Of a stretch of DNA of 50,238 nucleotides, positions 34,898 through 43,930 are shown one piece after another. The position numbers and the translations under genes are program-made. Origin of the DNA: CAYWNA01 sp964459305 (GTDB taxonomy: Bacteria; Planctomycetota; Planctomycetia; Pirellulales; Pirellulaceae); the NCBI GenBank assembly GCA_964459305.1, contig CAYWNA010000075.1:1-50238 (forward strand). Reading direction: 5' to 3'. The notes beneath the pieces are model-generated. The model had not been told where the DNA came from and searched no databases. It saw only the letters and a program-made list of their open reading frames with translations. The stretch's first letter is position 1. Each line of letters starts with the position of its first letter.

Positions 34898-36055
34898 TCA
34901 CATCACCACAAGTTCAGCATGCAGTGCGCCGGATTCTCGCAACGCTTGAAATATGGCGATCAGGTCTTTGGGCGTGACTCCCAACGCGTTCAATGCCCGA
35001 GTCAGTTCGGCCACCGTAACCGTTCGCCCTACCCGATTTAGCTTGTCACCTTCCGGTGCCTCACCCGGCGTTAAAGGCGTCGCGAGTGCAGCAAACGGCA
35101 GCCCCCCGGCTGCTGGGGTCGCAGGGGCCGGTTTTGCCGGCTCGATGACGAGATTCCCGTGGGCAATTGCCACTGTGGAGATCTTCACTCGGTTCCCCAC
35201 GACAACGGTTCCCGTCCGTTCGTTGATGATTACCCGCGCAGCCGCATCGGGAGTGACTTCCAACAAACCCAACTCACCGATGAATCTGACTGGATTAACC
35301 TGTGATTGCCGTGGGACCTGAATTTGGATGGTTGCCGGGTCGATCATGACGGCCCCGGCGTTGAAGTTGCTGTTGATGGCGTCCGCGATCTTCCTGGCCG
35401 TCGCGAAGTCTGGGTCGTGCAACAACAGACGCACGAATCCGTTGTCATGGATCTTGCCCAACTCCTCACGCTCGACAATGGCTCCCGAGGGGATCCGGCC
35501 GGACGTCGGATGGTTCTGGGACTGGCCCGGCGCGGCGAAAAAGCCCTGCATCCCGCCGATGGACACCGTTCCTTGGGCCACCGCATAGACTTCGCCGTCT
35601 GCCCCCTTTAGCGGCGTCAACAACAAGGTGCCGCCTTGGAGACTGATAGCGTCGTCCAGAACCGAGACGGTCACGTCCATCCGGGTCCCCTTGCGTGCGA
35701 ACGATGGCAGGTCGGCGGTCACCATCACTGAAGAAATGCTGCTGGAAATGAAGACGTTGTCTTCGAGTGTTTGCCTCGCGATCTTGGACGTAACGTCCAA
35801 CTTGCGCAACATGTCGATGGCGATTTGTTGTGTTGCCAGGCTGCGCGCGCCGGTCCGGTTCAATCCAACCACTAGGCCCATGCCATAGAGTTGGTTTTCG
35901 CGGGCCCCCGCAACGTAAGTGATATCCTTGACGCGGATACCTTGCCCCAAAGAGGGTGCCGCAGTGATGACAAGAATGCCAAGCACGACGACCGAGCGGA
36001 GGCAACGAGTGACCGCCGAAACACGGTTTTCGATTTCTGCGCGACTTTTCAACAT
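34898..36055 (-). CDS. flgI: Flagellar P-ring protein FlgI
   Basis: 385 residues from ATG 36055 (a TTG at 36070 would add five). An N-terminal signal peptide (RSVVVLGILVITAAPSLGQG) directs it to the periplasm. The family blocks are complete: IRVKDITYVAGARENQLYGM, GLVVGLNRTG, FASMILLLTP-like LQGGTLLLTPLKGADGEVYA, NERTGTVVVG and the C-terminal VTVAELTRALNALGVTPKDL IAIFQALRESGALHAELVVM. It forms the ring in the peptidoglycan layer. 78 bases separate it from flgH. Confidence 0.95.
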   Translation of the reverse strand: MLKSRAEIENRVSAVTRCLRSVVVLGILVITAAPSLGQGIRVKDITYVAGARENQLYGMGLVVGLNRTGARSLATQQIAIDMLRKLDVTSKIARQTLEDNVFISSSISSVMVTADLPSFARKGTRMDVTVSVLDDAISLQGGTLLLTPLKGADGEVYAVAQGTVSIGGMQGFFAAPGQSQNHPTSGRIPSGAIVEREELGKIHDNGFVRLLLHDPDFATARKIADAINSNFNAGAVMIDPATIQIQVPRQSQVNPVRFIGELGLLEVTPDAAARVIINERTGTVVVGNRVKISTVAIAHGNLVIEPAKPAPATPAAGGLPFAALATPLTPGEAPEGDKLNRVGRTVTVAELTRALNALGVTPKDLIAIFQALRESGALHAELVVM

Positions 36056-36148
36056 GTCAGCAAACAACAAGTTAAGAGGTTTCCTGTTTTCGATTTCCGA
36101 TTGAAGATTACCGTCGCAAACCCAATCGAAGACTACAGATCGAAAATG

Positions 36149-36769
36149 TCAAAACGGCCAGAGCCGGTTTATCAGCCTTCCGCCGCCGCCCTGATTGATG
36201 AATGTCGATTCGTCTCCGCCGCCTTCGTAAGAGATCTGAAAGTTGGCAATGTGGCGGGAATCCACGATGTTTCCTAGACCGATGTCGTCCGGGCGGACGA
36301 CGCCCGCGACGCGCAGCATACGGCATTCGTTGGTCACCATCCGCCTGCGAGAGCCTTCGATGACCAGATTGCCGTTGGGCAAGATGTCGGCGACCGTAAC
36401 CGTAACGTCGTCGATGAACCGGCGGTCGCTTTCGAGCTCGGACGCTCCGTCAAACGCCCGGCTTGAAGTCGCGCTCGAGTTCGCATCCATATTTATGGAA
36501 CCCCGGCGGAACGCACCGGCCAAGTCGAAAAGGAAGGACAGATTCGTGTCCTTGTCCAATTTTCGTTCCTCGTCGTTGTCGATGAAGGTGCTCTCCTGTA
36601 TTCGCACGGTCAGCAAGTCGCCTACTCGGCGGGCGCGATTATCCCTGAACAGGAAAGCGCTGCGCTGCGACCGGCGTTCCCAGATCGACTCCGCGCGACT
36701 TCGGCTTGCCGTCGCGAGCACGCTCAGCGCGGACACTCCGAGTAAGATCCACACGGCAATCCATCTCAT
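36149..36769 (-). CDS. flgH: Flagellar L-ring protein FlgH (no lipobox Cys)
   Basis: 206 residues, slightly short for the family. After a hydrophobic leader (MRWIAVWILLGVSALSVLAT, then ASRSRAES) come FRDNRARRVGDLLTVRIQES, SRAFDGASELESDRRFIDDV, VTVTVADILPNGNLVIEGSR and VVRPDDIGLGNIVDSRHIAN, all FlgH blocks. FlgH is normally an outer-membrane lipoprotein, yet no cysteine follows the leader here, so the protein looks to be exported by a plain signal peptide. AAGGAG stands eight bases before the ATG. 12 bases follow flgA. It implies an outer membrane of the Gram-negative type. Confidence 0.93.
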   Translation of the reverse strand: MRWIAVWILLGVSALSVLATASRSRAESIWERRSQRSAFLFRDNRARRVGDLLTVRIQESTFIDNDEERKLDKDTNLSFLFDLAGAFRRGSINMDANSSATSSRAFDGASELESDRRFIDDVTVTVADILPNGNLVIEGSRRRMVTNECRMLRVAGVVRPDDIGLGNIVDSRHIANFQISYEGGGDESTFINQGGGGRLINRLWPF

Positions 36770-36781
36770 CAGACAACTCCT

Positions 36782-37882
36782 TCAAAAGGGTGCTACTACC
36801 TCGTTGCGACTGACCACGCGCCCCATGACGATTTTGTTGGAATCAATATTCCGCAGCCGAATCAAGTCTCCGGCACGACCCTCTTGGAGCGCTTCGGCCA
36901 GTACGCTCACGCTCAGGGCGCCGGTTCGGCCCACGAGCCTTACACGGTCTTGTCGCCGAATGAGGACGGTGTTCTCGTCGGTTGTTGGGGAATCGTCCGT
37001 CGATGTCACGTCGCCGGCGGTGATCACCGTCAGCGGCCGAATGGAACGTCGGGTGCGTGTGCCAACCAGGCTGTCCAGCGACGAAGAATAGCCGCTCAAG
37101 ACGCTGACCTCACGACGGTCCAGGTAGACATCCTCTTCGTTTATCGTGCGATTGGCTTCAATCGGCCTCTTGGAAACGACAACATTGTCGAAGTGCCGCA
37201 CTTCCAAATGCACAGGCAACTCGGAGCGGCGCTGACCATCGACCGACACGACGACGCCCACTCCGACCCTTCCTATCGGTGGCCAAGCCGTGCGTAAATC
37301 TGCGTCCAAAGAGACCGATTTGGCCGAGGAGGTGATGGTGCCCACATCGGCGATCTCCTCAAAGAGCCGAATCTCGATATCCGCTGACTCCCACGGGAGT
37401 CTACTCAGCACGCATTGCCGCGCCGCCTCAAAGACGGCCTGTTTGGTCAATTCCTCGGGCTTAACGACTGTGCCGCGTGCTGCGCGAGAGCCCTGCTCCG
37501 TGCCCAAGGTCACCGTAACGGCGTTTCCATGCACCTCGAAAAGCCGCTTATCGATGCCCGCAACTTGCAGTCGGAATTCGACGAGTTTCTGCGGAATCGA
37601 TTTACTCTGCCCAGCACTTGGCGGATCGTCCAAGTCCATGTCTGCAATTCGCTCTCGCAGTTGCGGATTTCCTCCTTCGACGGCCGCTATGTCGGCCACG
37701 CGCACCAGACGATCTGTCACGATCGCCTTCGGTTTGAGGGAGACCTGCACTGCGCCGCTCGATCGATAGTCAACCGTCTGGAGGCGCGACTGAGCGCACA
37801 CCGAGGCCGTCGCAATACAAAGCAAAAGCAGAGCCAACTCCACCCGCCGAAATCGCGTGTTCCAGGACCGGCAGCAAATCAT
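36782..37882 (-). CDS. flgA: P-ring assembly protein FlgA
   Basis: 366 residues, longer than the usual 220. A signal peptide (VELALLLLCIATASVCAQ, about 14-31) precedes an N-terminal part of about 170 residues, and a C-terminal SAF-type domain: VVSKRPIEANRTINEEDVYL, LVGTRTRRSIRPLTVITAGD, and VLIRRQDRVRLVGRTGALSV then GDLIRLRNIDSNKIVMGRVV. FlgA helps FlgI to assemble in the periplasm. It ends 12 bases before flgH and starts 6 bases after flgG. Confidence 0.9.
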   Translation of the reverse strand: MICCRSWNTRFRRVELALLLLCIATASVCAQSRLQTVDYRSSGAVQVSLKPKAIVTDRLVRVADIAAVEGGNPQLRERIADMDLDDPPSAGQSKSIPQKLVEFRLQVAGIDKRLFEVHGNAVTVTLGTEQGSRAARGTVVKPEELTKQAVFEAARQCVLSRLPWESADIEIRLFEEIADVGTITSSAKSVSLDADLRTAWPPIGRVGVGVVVSVDGQRRSELPVHLEVRHFDNVVVSKRPIEANRTINEEDVYLDRREVSVLSGYSSSLDSLVGTRTRRSIRPLTVITAGDVTSTDDSPTTDENTVLIRRQDRVRLVGRTGALSVSVLAEALQEGRAGDLIRLRNIDSNKIVMGRVVSRNEVVAPF

Positions 37883-37888
37883 ATTACG

Positions 37889-38680
37889 CTACCTCACGAT
37901 GGCGTTGGCGGCTTCCAGCATCTCGTCGCTGGTCCGCACGGCTCTCTGGCCCGATTCGTACGCACGTTGGGCCGTGATGAGATTGATCAACTCGGACACG
38001 ATCTCCACGTTGGATCGCTCCAGGAAGCCTTGAAGAAGCGTTCCAATCCCGTTCTGGCCGGGTGTCCCGGTGATAGGTGGTCCAGACGCACGGGTTTCGT
38101 TGAACAGGTTGCGGCCCTCGGCAAACAGGCCCGCCGGATTGATGAATCGCGTAAGCTGGATATTGCCGATCACCGTCGACGTGTTCGGGGCACCGGCAGT
38201 GACGACCGAGACCGTTCCGTCGGTACCAATCGTGATCGACAGCGTGTCTTCGGGGATTGCTAGCGGAGGTTGAAGTTGAAAACCGTCGGACGTGACCAAT
38301 TCACCCGTAGAGTTCAAGCGGAACGTACCGTCGCGGGTATAACGGAATTCACTGTTGGGCAGAAGGATCTGGAAGAATCCAGGCCCCTCGATGGCCATAT
38401 CCAATTCGTTGTCCGTGTTAACCAACACACCTTCGCTGAAGATCTTGGTCGTGGCTGCTGTTCTAACGCCGCTGCCGACCTGAATCCCAGTCGGCAATTC
38501 ACGCCCTATAGATCCCATGGTGCCCGGAGCGCGAATGGTCTGATAAAGCAAATCCTGGAACTCGACCTGGCTGCGTTTGAACCCTGTCGTGTTCACATTG
38601 GCAATGTTGTTGGCAGTGACATCAACCGTTCGCTGTTGGGCCAGCATCCCGTTTGCAGCGGTGAATAGTCCTTTGATCAT
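37889..38680 (-). CDS. flgG: Flagellar distal rod protein FlgG
   Basis: 263 residues, the family length. MIKGLFTAANGMLAQQRTVD VTANNIANVNTTGFKRSQVE is the N-terminal rod block and ERSNVEIVSELINLITAQRA YESGQRAVRTSDEMLEAAN the C-terminal one. The middle DGTFRLNSTGELVTSDGFQL matches FlgG. Exported without a cleaved signal. AAGGAT precedes the ATG. Six bases separate it from both flgF and flgA. Confidence 0.95.
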   Translation of the reverse strand: MIKGLFTAANGMLAQQRTVDVTANNIANVNTTGFKRSQVEFQDLLYQTIRAPGTMGSIGRELPTGIQVGSGVRTAATTKIFSEGVLVNTDNELDMAIEGPGFFQILLPNSEFRYTRDGTFRLNSTGELVTSDGFQLQPPLAIPEDTLSITIGTDGTVSVVTAGAPNTSTVIGNIQLTRFINPAGLFAEGRNLFNETRASGPPITGTPGQNGIGTLLQGFLERSNVEIVSELINLITAQRAYESGQRAVRTSDEMLEAANAIVR

Positions 38681-38686
38681 CGGCTA

Positions 38687-39412
38687 TCATCCTTGTCGCG
38701 GGCGAGTATCCAGTTGAATGGCTTCCGAAAGGGACCGCATAGCCCGTTGGGATGCCTCGTAGTGGCGTAATCCGAAGACCATGTGCATCAGTTCGCTGAC
38801 CATCTCGCCGTTGCTTCTCTCGCGATAACCCTGTCGCACGATGTCAGCATCGTCGGTCATCTCCTGCGGCTGCATATCGACCGGCGGACGAAACAGTGTC
38901 GTACCCACGCGGTCCAACTTGTTGTTGTTTTCAAATTGAACTAGACGCAACCGACCGACAGGATTGTTGTCAGCCACGACTGTTCCGTTGTCCAAGATGC
39001 TAATACTGGTAGCATCGCGCGGGATAATGATCGGCGAGTCGGGCCCCAGGGTACCGGGCGTTCCTAGAACCGTGCGTCCGTCGAAGGTTACCAGTTGCCC
39101 TTTGGCGTTACGGTGGAAAGTCCCATTCCGGGTGTAAAGTGGGCCACTCGGGTCATCCACGACGAAAAAACCGTCGTCGATCAAAGCCACGTCGAAGTCG
39201 CCACCTGTATGAACCGGGTCGCCAGGCGTGAAATCCTGATGCAATTTGGCTGTGGCGCCGACTAGGCCTTTGCGAGCGAGGTATGTCTCGAAAGACAATA
39301 CTTGGCGGCGGTATCCCGGCTGGTTCGCGTGAGCCAGATTTCGCGATATGACGTCTTGCTGTATCGACGTGACGTCCATCCCGGACGCCGCGCTGTAAAG
39401 TCCTCGGATCAA
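38687..39412 (-). CDS. flgF: Flagellar proximal rod protein FlgF
   Basis: 241 residues, beginning with TTG (39412); GGAGGA seven bases upstream makes this start secure. MIRGLYSAASGMDVTSIQQD VISRNLAHANQPGYRRQVLS is the rod block, and GYRERSNGEMVSELMHMVFG LRHYEASQRAM the C-terminal one. DGFFVVDDPSGPLYTRNGTF matches FlgF/FlgG. Placed before flgG and smaller than it, so FlgF is the best name. First gene of the minus-strand run flgF-G-A-H-I-J-N-K-L. Confidence 0.9.
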   Translation of the reverse strand: MIRGLYSAASGMDVTSIQQDVISRNLAHANQPGYRRQVLSFETYLARKGLVGATAKLHQDFTPGDPVHTGGDFDVALIDDGFFVVDDPSGPLYTRNGTFHRNAKGQLVTFDGRTVLGTPGTLGPDSPIIIPRDATSISILDNGTVVADNNPVGRLRLVQFENNNKLDRVGTTLFRPPVDMQPQEMTDDADIVRQGYRERSNGEMVSELMHMVFGLRHYEASQRAMRSLSEAIQLDTRPRQG

Positions 39413-39619
39413 GACGCTTCCTCCAGTCTTGCGGATTATTCCACCTGTAGCGTTTCATCGGGCATTCCGTACGGTTAGCTTCAGCCTGTACGGGCTGCCG
39501 ACAGGGCATGGCGGAGTGGGTAACGGGCATAACCCGCAGAACCGTCAGCCTTTGACACGAAAAGTGCCCGCCAACGCGCTCGCGCATATGATTCAGTGGG
39601 CGCAAGTAGAGGCTCTCAA

Positions 39620-40468
39620 ATGGCAATCTCTTCTGTTTCTGCCGTTTCCGGCCAGTTCGTACGCGCGGCAACCGCTCGTGGAGCCGCCGCCCAGGAGTTT
39701 CCGCGCCAGCGCCTTTCCGAGGAGGCAGCCTCCACGTTGGAGCGTACTACCTCGATTCGAGAGGGAACGATCCGCCCAAGCCGGATTGACGGCGAAACTA
39801 CCCAGCCATCGGGGTTTGATGGGACGATCTTGGATACCCGCGTTGAACGACTGGATGCGATTCGCCATCAGGTCTTTGGACTGGTCGATGCAACGAATCC
39901 CGATCCTCTGGTCCAGCGGGAAATAGCTGGGAATCAGCCACTGCTTCCGCTCGCACTGGCGGCAGCCTCCGCCGCACCGCAATTGGCCGCAAATACAGCC
40001 GACGCAACCCTCGGCGCTATCGAGAGAGCCGCTACTGGAGACCCCCAGGATTCGCATGGGGCCGAGGTTGATCGGCGGGAAGGAGCACCTGAGGACAGCG
40101 AAATCGATGTGCGTGTTTTTGAGAACGCATACATCATCCCCGTCGGTTTCTATGTCACCGGCCCGTCGGTCCCGCCGTTGACGACACGATTGGATGCCGA
40201 ACCTGCGACGACTGCGGGGTCGTACCACGGGGTGAACACGGGTCGAGGATTCGTACCACCGAGGGCCCAAGGAAATAATACATATAATTTGGGTTCTAGA
40301 ACTCCCCCTCAGACCGTCGTGGTGGCACCGTCTGCTTCCCTCAGTGGTGCGGCGGGGGGGAGTGTCGCTTTGTTGAGCACGCGAACGGTATTTCGGCAAC
40401 TCAGGAACCCACGCGCTGCTTTCCAGCAACCTTCGGCCGAGGCCGGCACGTTCGACAAGCGAGCCTGA
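39620..40468 (+). CDS. Hypothetical protein beside flgF
   Basis: 282 residues from ATG 39620, with GAGG at 39609-39612 upstream. Ala/Pro-rich, no clear signal peptide, no membrane helix. The first 60 residues (MAISSVSAVSGQFVRAATAR) and LLPLALAAASAAPQLAANTA (about 112-131) are Ala-rich; the segment VFENAYIIPVGFYVTGPSVP (about 165-185) and the end are Ser/Thr/Pro-rich. I do not recognise it. It is divergent from flgF with a 207-base shared region, so it may be expressed with the flagellar genes. A flagellar accessory or export substrate is a positional guess. Confidence 0.55.
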   Translation: MAISSVSAVSGQFVRAATARGAAAQEFPRQRLSEEAASTLERTTSIREGTIRPSRIDGETTQPSGFDGTILDTRVERLDAIRHQVFGLVDATNPDPLVQREIAGNQPLLPLALAAASAAPQLAANTADATLGAIERAATGDPQDSHGAEVDRREGAPEDSEIDVRVFENAYIIPVGFYVTGPSVPPLTTRLDAEPATTAGSYHGVNTGRGFVPPRAQGNNTYNLGSRTPPQTVVVAPSASLSGAAGGSVALLSTRTVFRQLRNPRAAFQQPSAEAGTFDKRA

Positions 40469-40576
40469 CGGCACCCCCTTTTGGTGCGTGCGAATAGGCA
40501 AGCCGCGGTGTATCCGTTCGATTCCTAACTACGAGTCTCGGTCGAAAATGACTCGGCTGGGGCAGAGGAGCAAGGT

Positions 40577-43444
40577 ATGAACGCGCGCCAAACACCAGCT
40601 TCCGGGCAAGAGCCGGCTGCTCTCGAAAAGCAGTACGTCGCGCTCGTCGAAGAGCACGACGCGCCCCTTCGCGACCTGAAGGACCAATTCGCACTTCTTG
40701 ATGCAGTTAGGCGGAGGCTCGACGAAGCAAAGACCGTTGACATGGGCACGAGTACGTGCCCTCGCAACCGGTACTACGAGCATCGGCGTTATTGCTTTCA
40801 GTGGTACGATGCGGATGCCGATGAGGTCCACAAAACGCGGGCGACGAATCTCTGCACCAGCGGGTTGTGTCACCATCATATCGATGCGGATACGGAACTG
40901 TGGCAGGCCACGTCGGAGATTTGGCAACAGTGGGCAGAACTTCATAGCCGGCTCCTCATCACATTAGACAACGCGTCCGCTCTCAGGCAGCGACTGACCG
41001 ATTTGGAGGAGCGGATCGCAAGCCGCCGCGGGGCGCTGGCCGCATCGCGCGGCACGCAATTCGCGCCGCTACCGCGCCCGCTGGAATTCGAACCTCGCTA
41101 CACGACTCCCTGGGAGAAACCCGATCAGCCGGATCAAAATGCCGTTGCGGCGCGAGTTACGGATGCGAAAAAGGCCAGGCTCAAGAAGCGCATCATCGAG
41201 GCGATTCGCGACAATCGCCTTCCGGACGATCAGATTGTTCAGTTCGGCGACGGTACCACCTACCTGCAAGGTGAGGAGGCAACGCGATACACGGGCATTA
41301 CTCAACTGTTGTCGGAGGAGCACCGGCGCGACGCCGATATCTGGATTGAGATACTACGGAAGCACCCCAATCAAATCCAACACGTGCCGGAAGTGGTACG
41401 CGACGACCGCAGATACTTTCTGTGGATGCTGCGTGAAGCCGACGATCTGATCAGAGATGCTCTTCCTTCCGGATCCACACGCGTTCGCAGCGACGTGGAT
41501 CTGATGATCGAGATCATGCAGTTGGATTGGGCACTGGTCGAACAGTGCGCTACCGAGGAACTGCGAAATGATCCAAAGATCGCCGTCGAGGCGTTGCGGC
41601 GCTTTGACAAAGACGTGCATCAGATTGTGCAATGGTTTGGCCCAACGCCGAAAGACACGGCCGAGGTGATGTCGGCCGTCGCGCTGATTGCGCCGTCGGC
41701 AATTCGCTATGCAACCGAGCGACTGCGGAACGACCGCGATTTCGCGCGACAGATCCTGTCGTCGTCTCTGGAACTCTATAACCAAGCCCACCCTACAAGA
41801 GAAGACAGTCTTGCCGAGGCCAAGAAGAGAGACTGGCGAATCGCCAAGAGAATCGCCCAGGAAGCACGGGCGGGCACGCCGATCGATTATGGCCAGCCAC
41901 AGGACTCGTGGGAAACCCTCGACAACATCCTGCTGCACCTGGGAGATGCCCCAAAAGACGACGAAGACGCGATGTTGCCGGCCCTGTTGGAAGACGGGCG
42001 GGCGATGCAGCACTTGTCCAAGCGACTCAGGTCGGATAAGCCGTTTCTGCTGCGCGCGATGGGCGCGGCCCGGGAGAGGTTTGGGGCGGAACACGCCGCG
42101 GAAGTCTGTGTGAGAATCAGCCGTGAACTTCCCGAACACCTGAGGGACGATGAAGACATCGCCTTGCGCGCCGTCGAGGTGTGCTCCGGGCAAGCGATCA
42201 TGAACTGCTGGTCCGAGCAGCTTCACGTGGACAAGGAATTCGTGCTCAAGGCGCTATCGCGTTCCATCTATCGCCGCCGGATTCTTGTTGACCTGCCGGA
42301 GGAACTGAGGGACGATGAGAAGGTAGTCTTGCAGGCGCTTGCCGGAGATGGTTCCGCCATTCTGGCCGCATCCGAGCGACTTCGTACGCATCGCCGATTC
42401 CTGAAACGCGCTCTTGCGGCTTCGGTCGATCCCAACGTGCTGAACGAGTTGGAACGACTGATGCGCGACTACTACGACGAAACGGATCCAGAGACTGGCG
42501 AGAGCATCGATCATCGCCTGAACGCTGCCAATCACCTGATCATCCAAGCGGCGTCCTTGCCGTCGGAAGTCCGAGACGACGACGAAGTCATACTGGCGAC
42601 GTTGGAGACCGCAAGTTCGCTGGAAGGGGTATCAGAGCGACTCCGAAACGCGCCGAAGTTCGCCAAGCGAGCCGTCGAAATCTTCGGCAGAAAAGCCGCG
42701 CTGGACACAACTGGCGAAATGTTCTGTGAGCGAATCATGGAGGAACTGGGCAAGAACGCGTGCGACGACGAGAGCGTGATGCTGGCGGCCGTCGAGGTCG
42801 AAGGGCTGGCCATCAAGTACGCGTCGCTGCGATTGAAAACCGATCCATCATTTGCGGCTCAGGCATTGGCCGTATCACAGAATGCAAGGACGACGCTGCG
42901 AAACTTGCCCGCGTCTGTCAGAGACAATGAAACGGTCATGTTGGCCGCCGCGCGAGTCGATCCGCTCGCCGCCGTGCAGCTTGCGTCGGAGCGGCTGCGA
43001 TGGAACCGCCGGTTCGCAGAAACCGCTGTCGAGGCGGCCTCAGACCCGGAAGAGGTGGTGCGTTTTCTGGATTTGCCGATTCGACAGTTGGCCCCCGCGG
43101 CGGACTCGGTCTCCGATACCCGGGCGGAGACGATACGTCTGGTCGACGTGGTGATCGTCGCGCTGGTGGCCGTGTTCTGCCTGGCCATTGGTTTTGCGTT
43201 TTACGCCAATCCAAGAATCACAGTCCTGGTTCTTGTGGCCCTGGGCGTCATCGGCGCCGTGGCCGGCTTAGGCACAGCACTCCTCAACCGCAGCGACTCG
43301 GCCTACGAAGCGCCCGAAACCCCACGCGACGAACCGGATACGGCCACTCGTGAAGAAGGCAGCGTTCAATACGATCGCAAAGGCCAGATTGAACTCGCCG
43401 AGCGCATCGCCAAACACTATCTAGACGACGTTTCGAAGTCGTGA
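40577..43444 (+). CDS. DUF4116-type repeat protein with C-terminal membrane anchor
   Basis: 955 residues. A coiled-coil N-terminus (about 1-60) is followed by a Cys/His-rich block (CPRNRYYEHRRYC, CTSGLCHHH, about 59-105) that could bind zinc. From about 205 to 835 come about a dozen units of 45-50 residues of the kind VRDDEKVVLQALAGDGSAIL AASERLRTHRRFLKRAL, the DUF4116 pattern (helical pairs with LR-D and LA-E cores). Two membrane helices (about 858-876 and 881-901) and a charged tail end it. The DUF's role is unknown; the repeats look like a protein-binding scaffold on the inner face of the membrane. Its start is 108 bases after the previous gene. Confidence 0.8.
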   Translation: MNARQTPASGQEPAALEKQYVALVEEHDAPLRDLKDQFALLDAVRRRLDEAKTVDMGTSTCPRNRYYEHRRYCFQWYDADADEVHKTRATNLCTSGLCHHHIDADTELWQATSEIWQQWAELHSRLLITLDNASALRQRLTDLEERIASRRGALAASRGTQFAPLPRPLEFEPRYTTPWEKPDQPDQNAVAARVTDAKKARLKKRIIEAIRDNRLPDDQIVQFGDGTTYLQGEEATRYTGITQLLSEEHRRDADIWIEILRKHPNQIQHVPEVVRDDRRYFLWMLREADDLIRDALPSGSTRVRSDVDLMIEIMQLDWALVEQCATEELRNDPKIAVEALRRFDKDVHQIVQWFGPTPKDTAEVMSAVALIAPSAIRYATERLRNDRDFARQILSSSLELYNQAHPTREDSLAEAKKRDWRIAKRIAQEARAGTPIDYGQPQDSWETLDNILLHLGDAPKDDEDAMLPALLEDGRAMQHLSKRLRSDKPFLLRAMGAARERFGAEHAAEVCVRISRELPEHLRDDEDIALRAVEVCSGQAIMNCWSEQLHVDKEFVLKALSRSIYRRRILVDLPEELRDDEKVVLQALAGDGSAILAASERLRTHRRFLKRALAASVDPNVLNELERLMRDYYDETDPETGESIDHRLNAANHLIIQAASLPSEVRDDDEVILATLETASSLEGVSERLRNAPKFAKRAVEIFGRKAALDTTGEMFCERIMEELGKNACDDESVMLAAVEVEGLAIKYASLRLKTDPSFAAQALAVSQNARTTLRNLPASVRDNETVMLAAARVDPLAAVQLASERLRWNRRFAETAVEAASDPEEVVRFLDLPIRQLAPAADSVSDTRAETIRLVDVVIVALVAVFCLAIGFAFYANPRITVLVLVALGVIGAVAGLGTALLNRSDSAYEAPETPRDEPDTATREEGSVQYDRKGQIELAERIAKHYLDDVSKS

Positions 43445-43475
43445 GTCGCCCAACGTGTCCCCAGCCTCCGCTTGT

Positions 43476-43494
43476 TGCCGTCGGTCAGACGGCA
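43476..43494 (+). terminator. Weak hairpin after DUF4116 gene
   Basis: TGCCGTC and GACGGCA form a 7-base stem with a 5-base loop, followed by GTTCGTTCTC rather than a clean T-run. It lies 32 bases after the stop codon. A weak terminator at best. Confidence 0.3.
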
Positions 43495-43552
43495 GTTCGT
43501 TCTCCCGTTTCGAATCGCATCCAGCCGGCATTTCTCACTTTACGGCTTTCGG

Positions 43553-43672
43553 TCAGGTTTGACACATTTGCTCGTTTAACCGCAAGCCGTCGGAGGCGTA
43601 CGCGCCCCCAGCCCTCGCGCACGCCTCCGGCTTGCGGTTAAACGAGTTGTTTTCGCCCGCGGGCGGTATGGC
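43553..43672. repeat. Hairpin element, TATACC/TTTGACACA family, copy B
   Basis: A long stem (43573-43644; CGTTTAACCGCAAGCCG at the outer end, then GGAGGCG) is preceded by GGTCAGGTTTGACACATT and followed by CCGCGGGCGGTATGG, which on the minus strand reads CCATACCGCCCGCGG. These flanks resemble those of the elements at 19724 and 45402. Confidence 0.55.
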
Positions 43673-43930
43673 GGGCGCACTGGTACACGGGTCTTGGACG
43701 GGACAGTCTTTCCCGAATCTTGCGAAGAACGTCTGTTCGAAAACGCCATTTCCACCTCCAACTGCTTGAAGACGAGTCGCGAGTGAACGATCATGGGGCG
43801 AGTAACGCTGGGACGAGGGCACGTGCGCGCACGGAAGCGTTTGCGTCTGCGAGGGTCGCAATGAAGAATGCCCAATGAAAAAGAATGACAAAACCTGAGT
43901 GACCGGGACAAACGTGAAAGGGGGCGTACC

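Larger units (their letters stand above)
43445..43930. other. Intergenic region with palindromes
   Basis: Holds a weak hairpin just after the DUF4116 gene and the hairpin element at 43553-43672. No gene seen. GGGGGCG precedes the ATG at 43931. Confidence 0.45.

Noticed and set aside
37415..38263. 282-residue open frame on plus strand
   Set aside because: Antisense to flgA and flgG, both clearly identified.
41354..42226. 290-residue open frame on minus strand
   Set aside because: Antisense to the DUF4116 repeats; its apparent repeats mirror those of the real gene.
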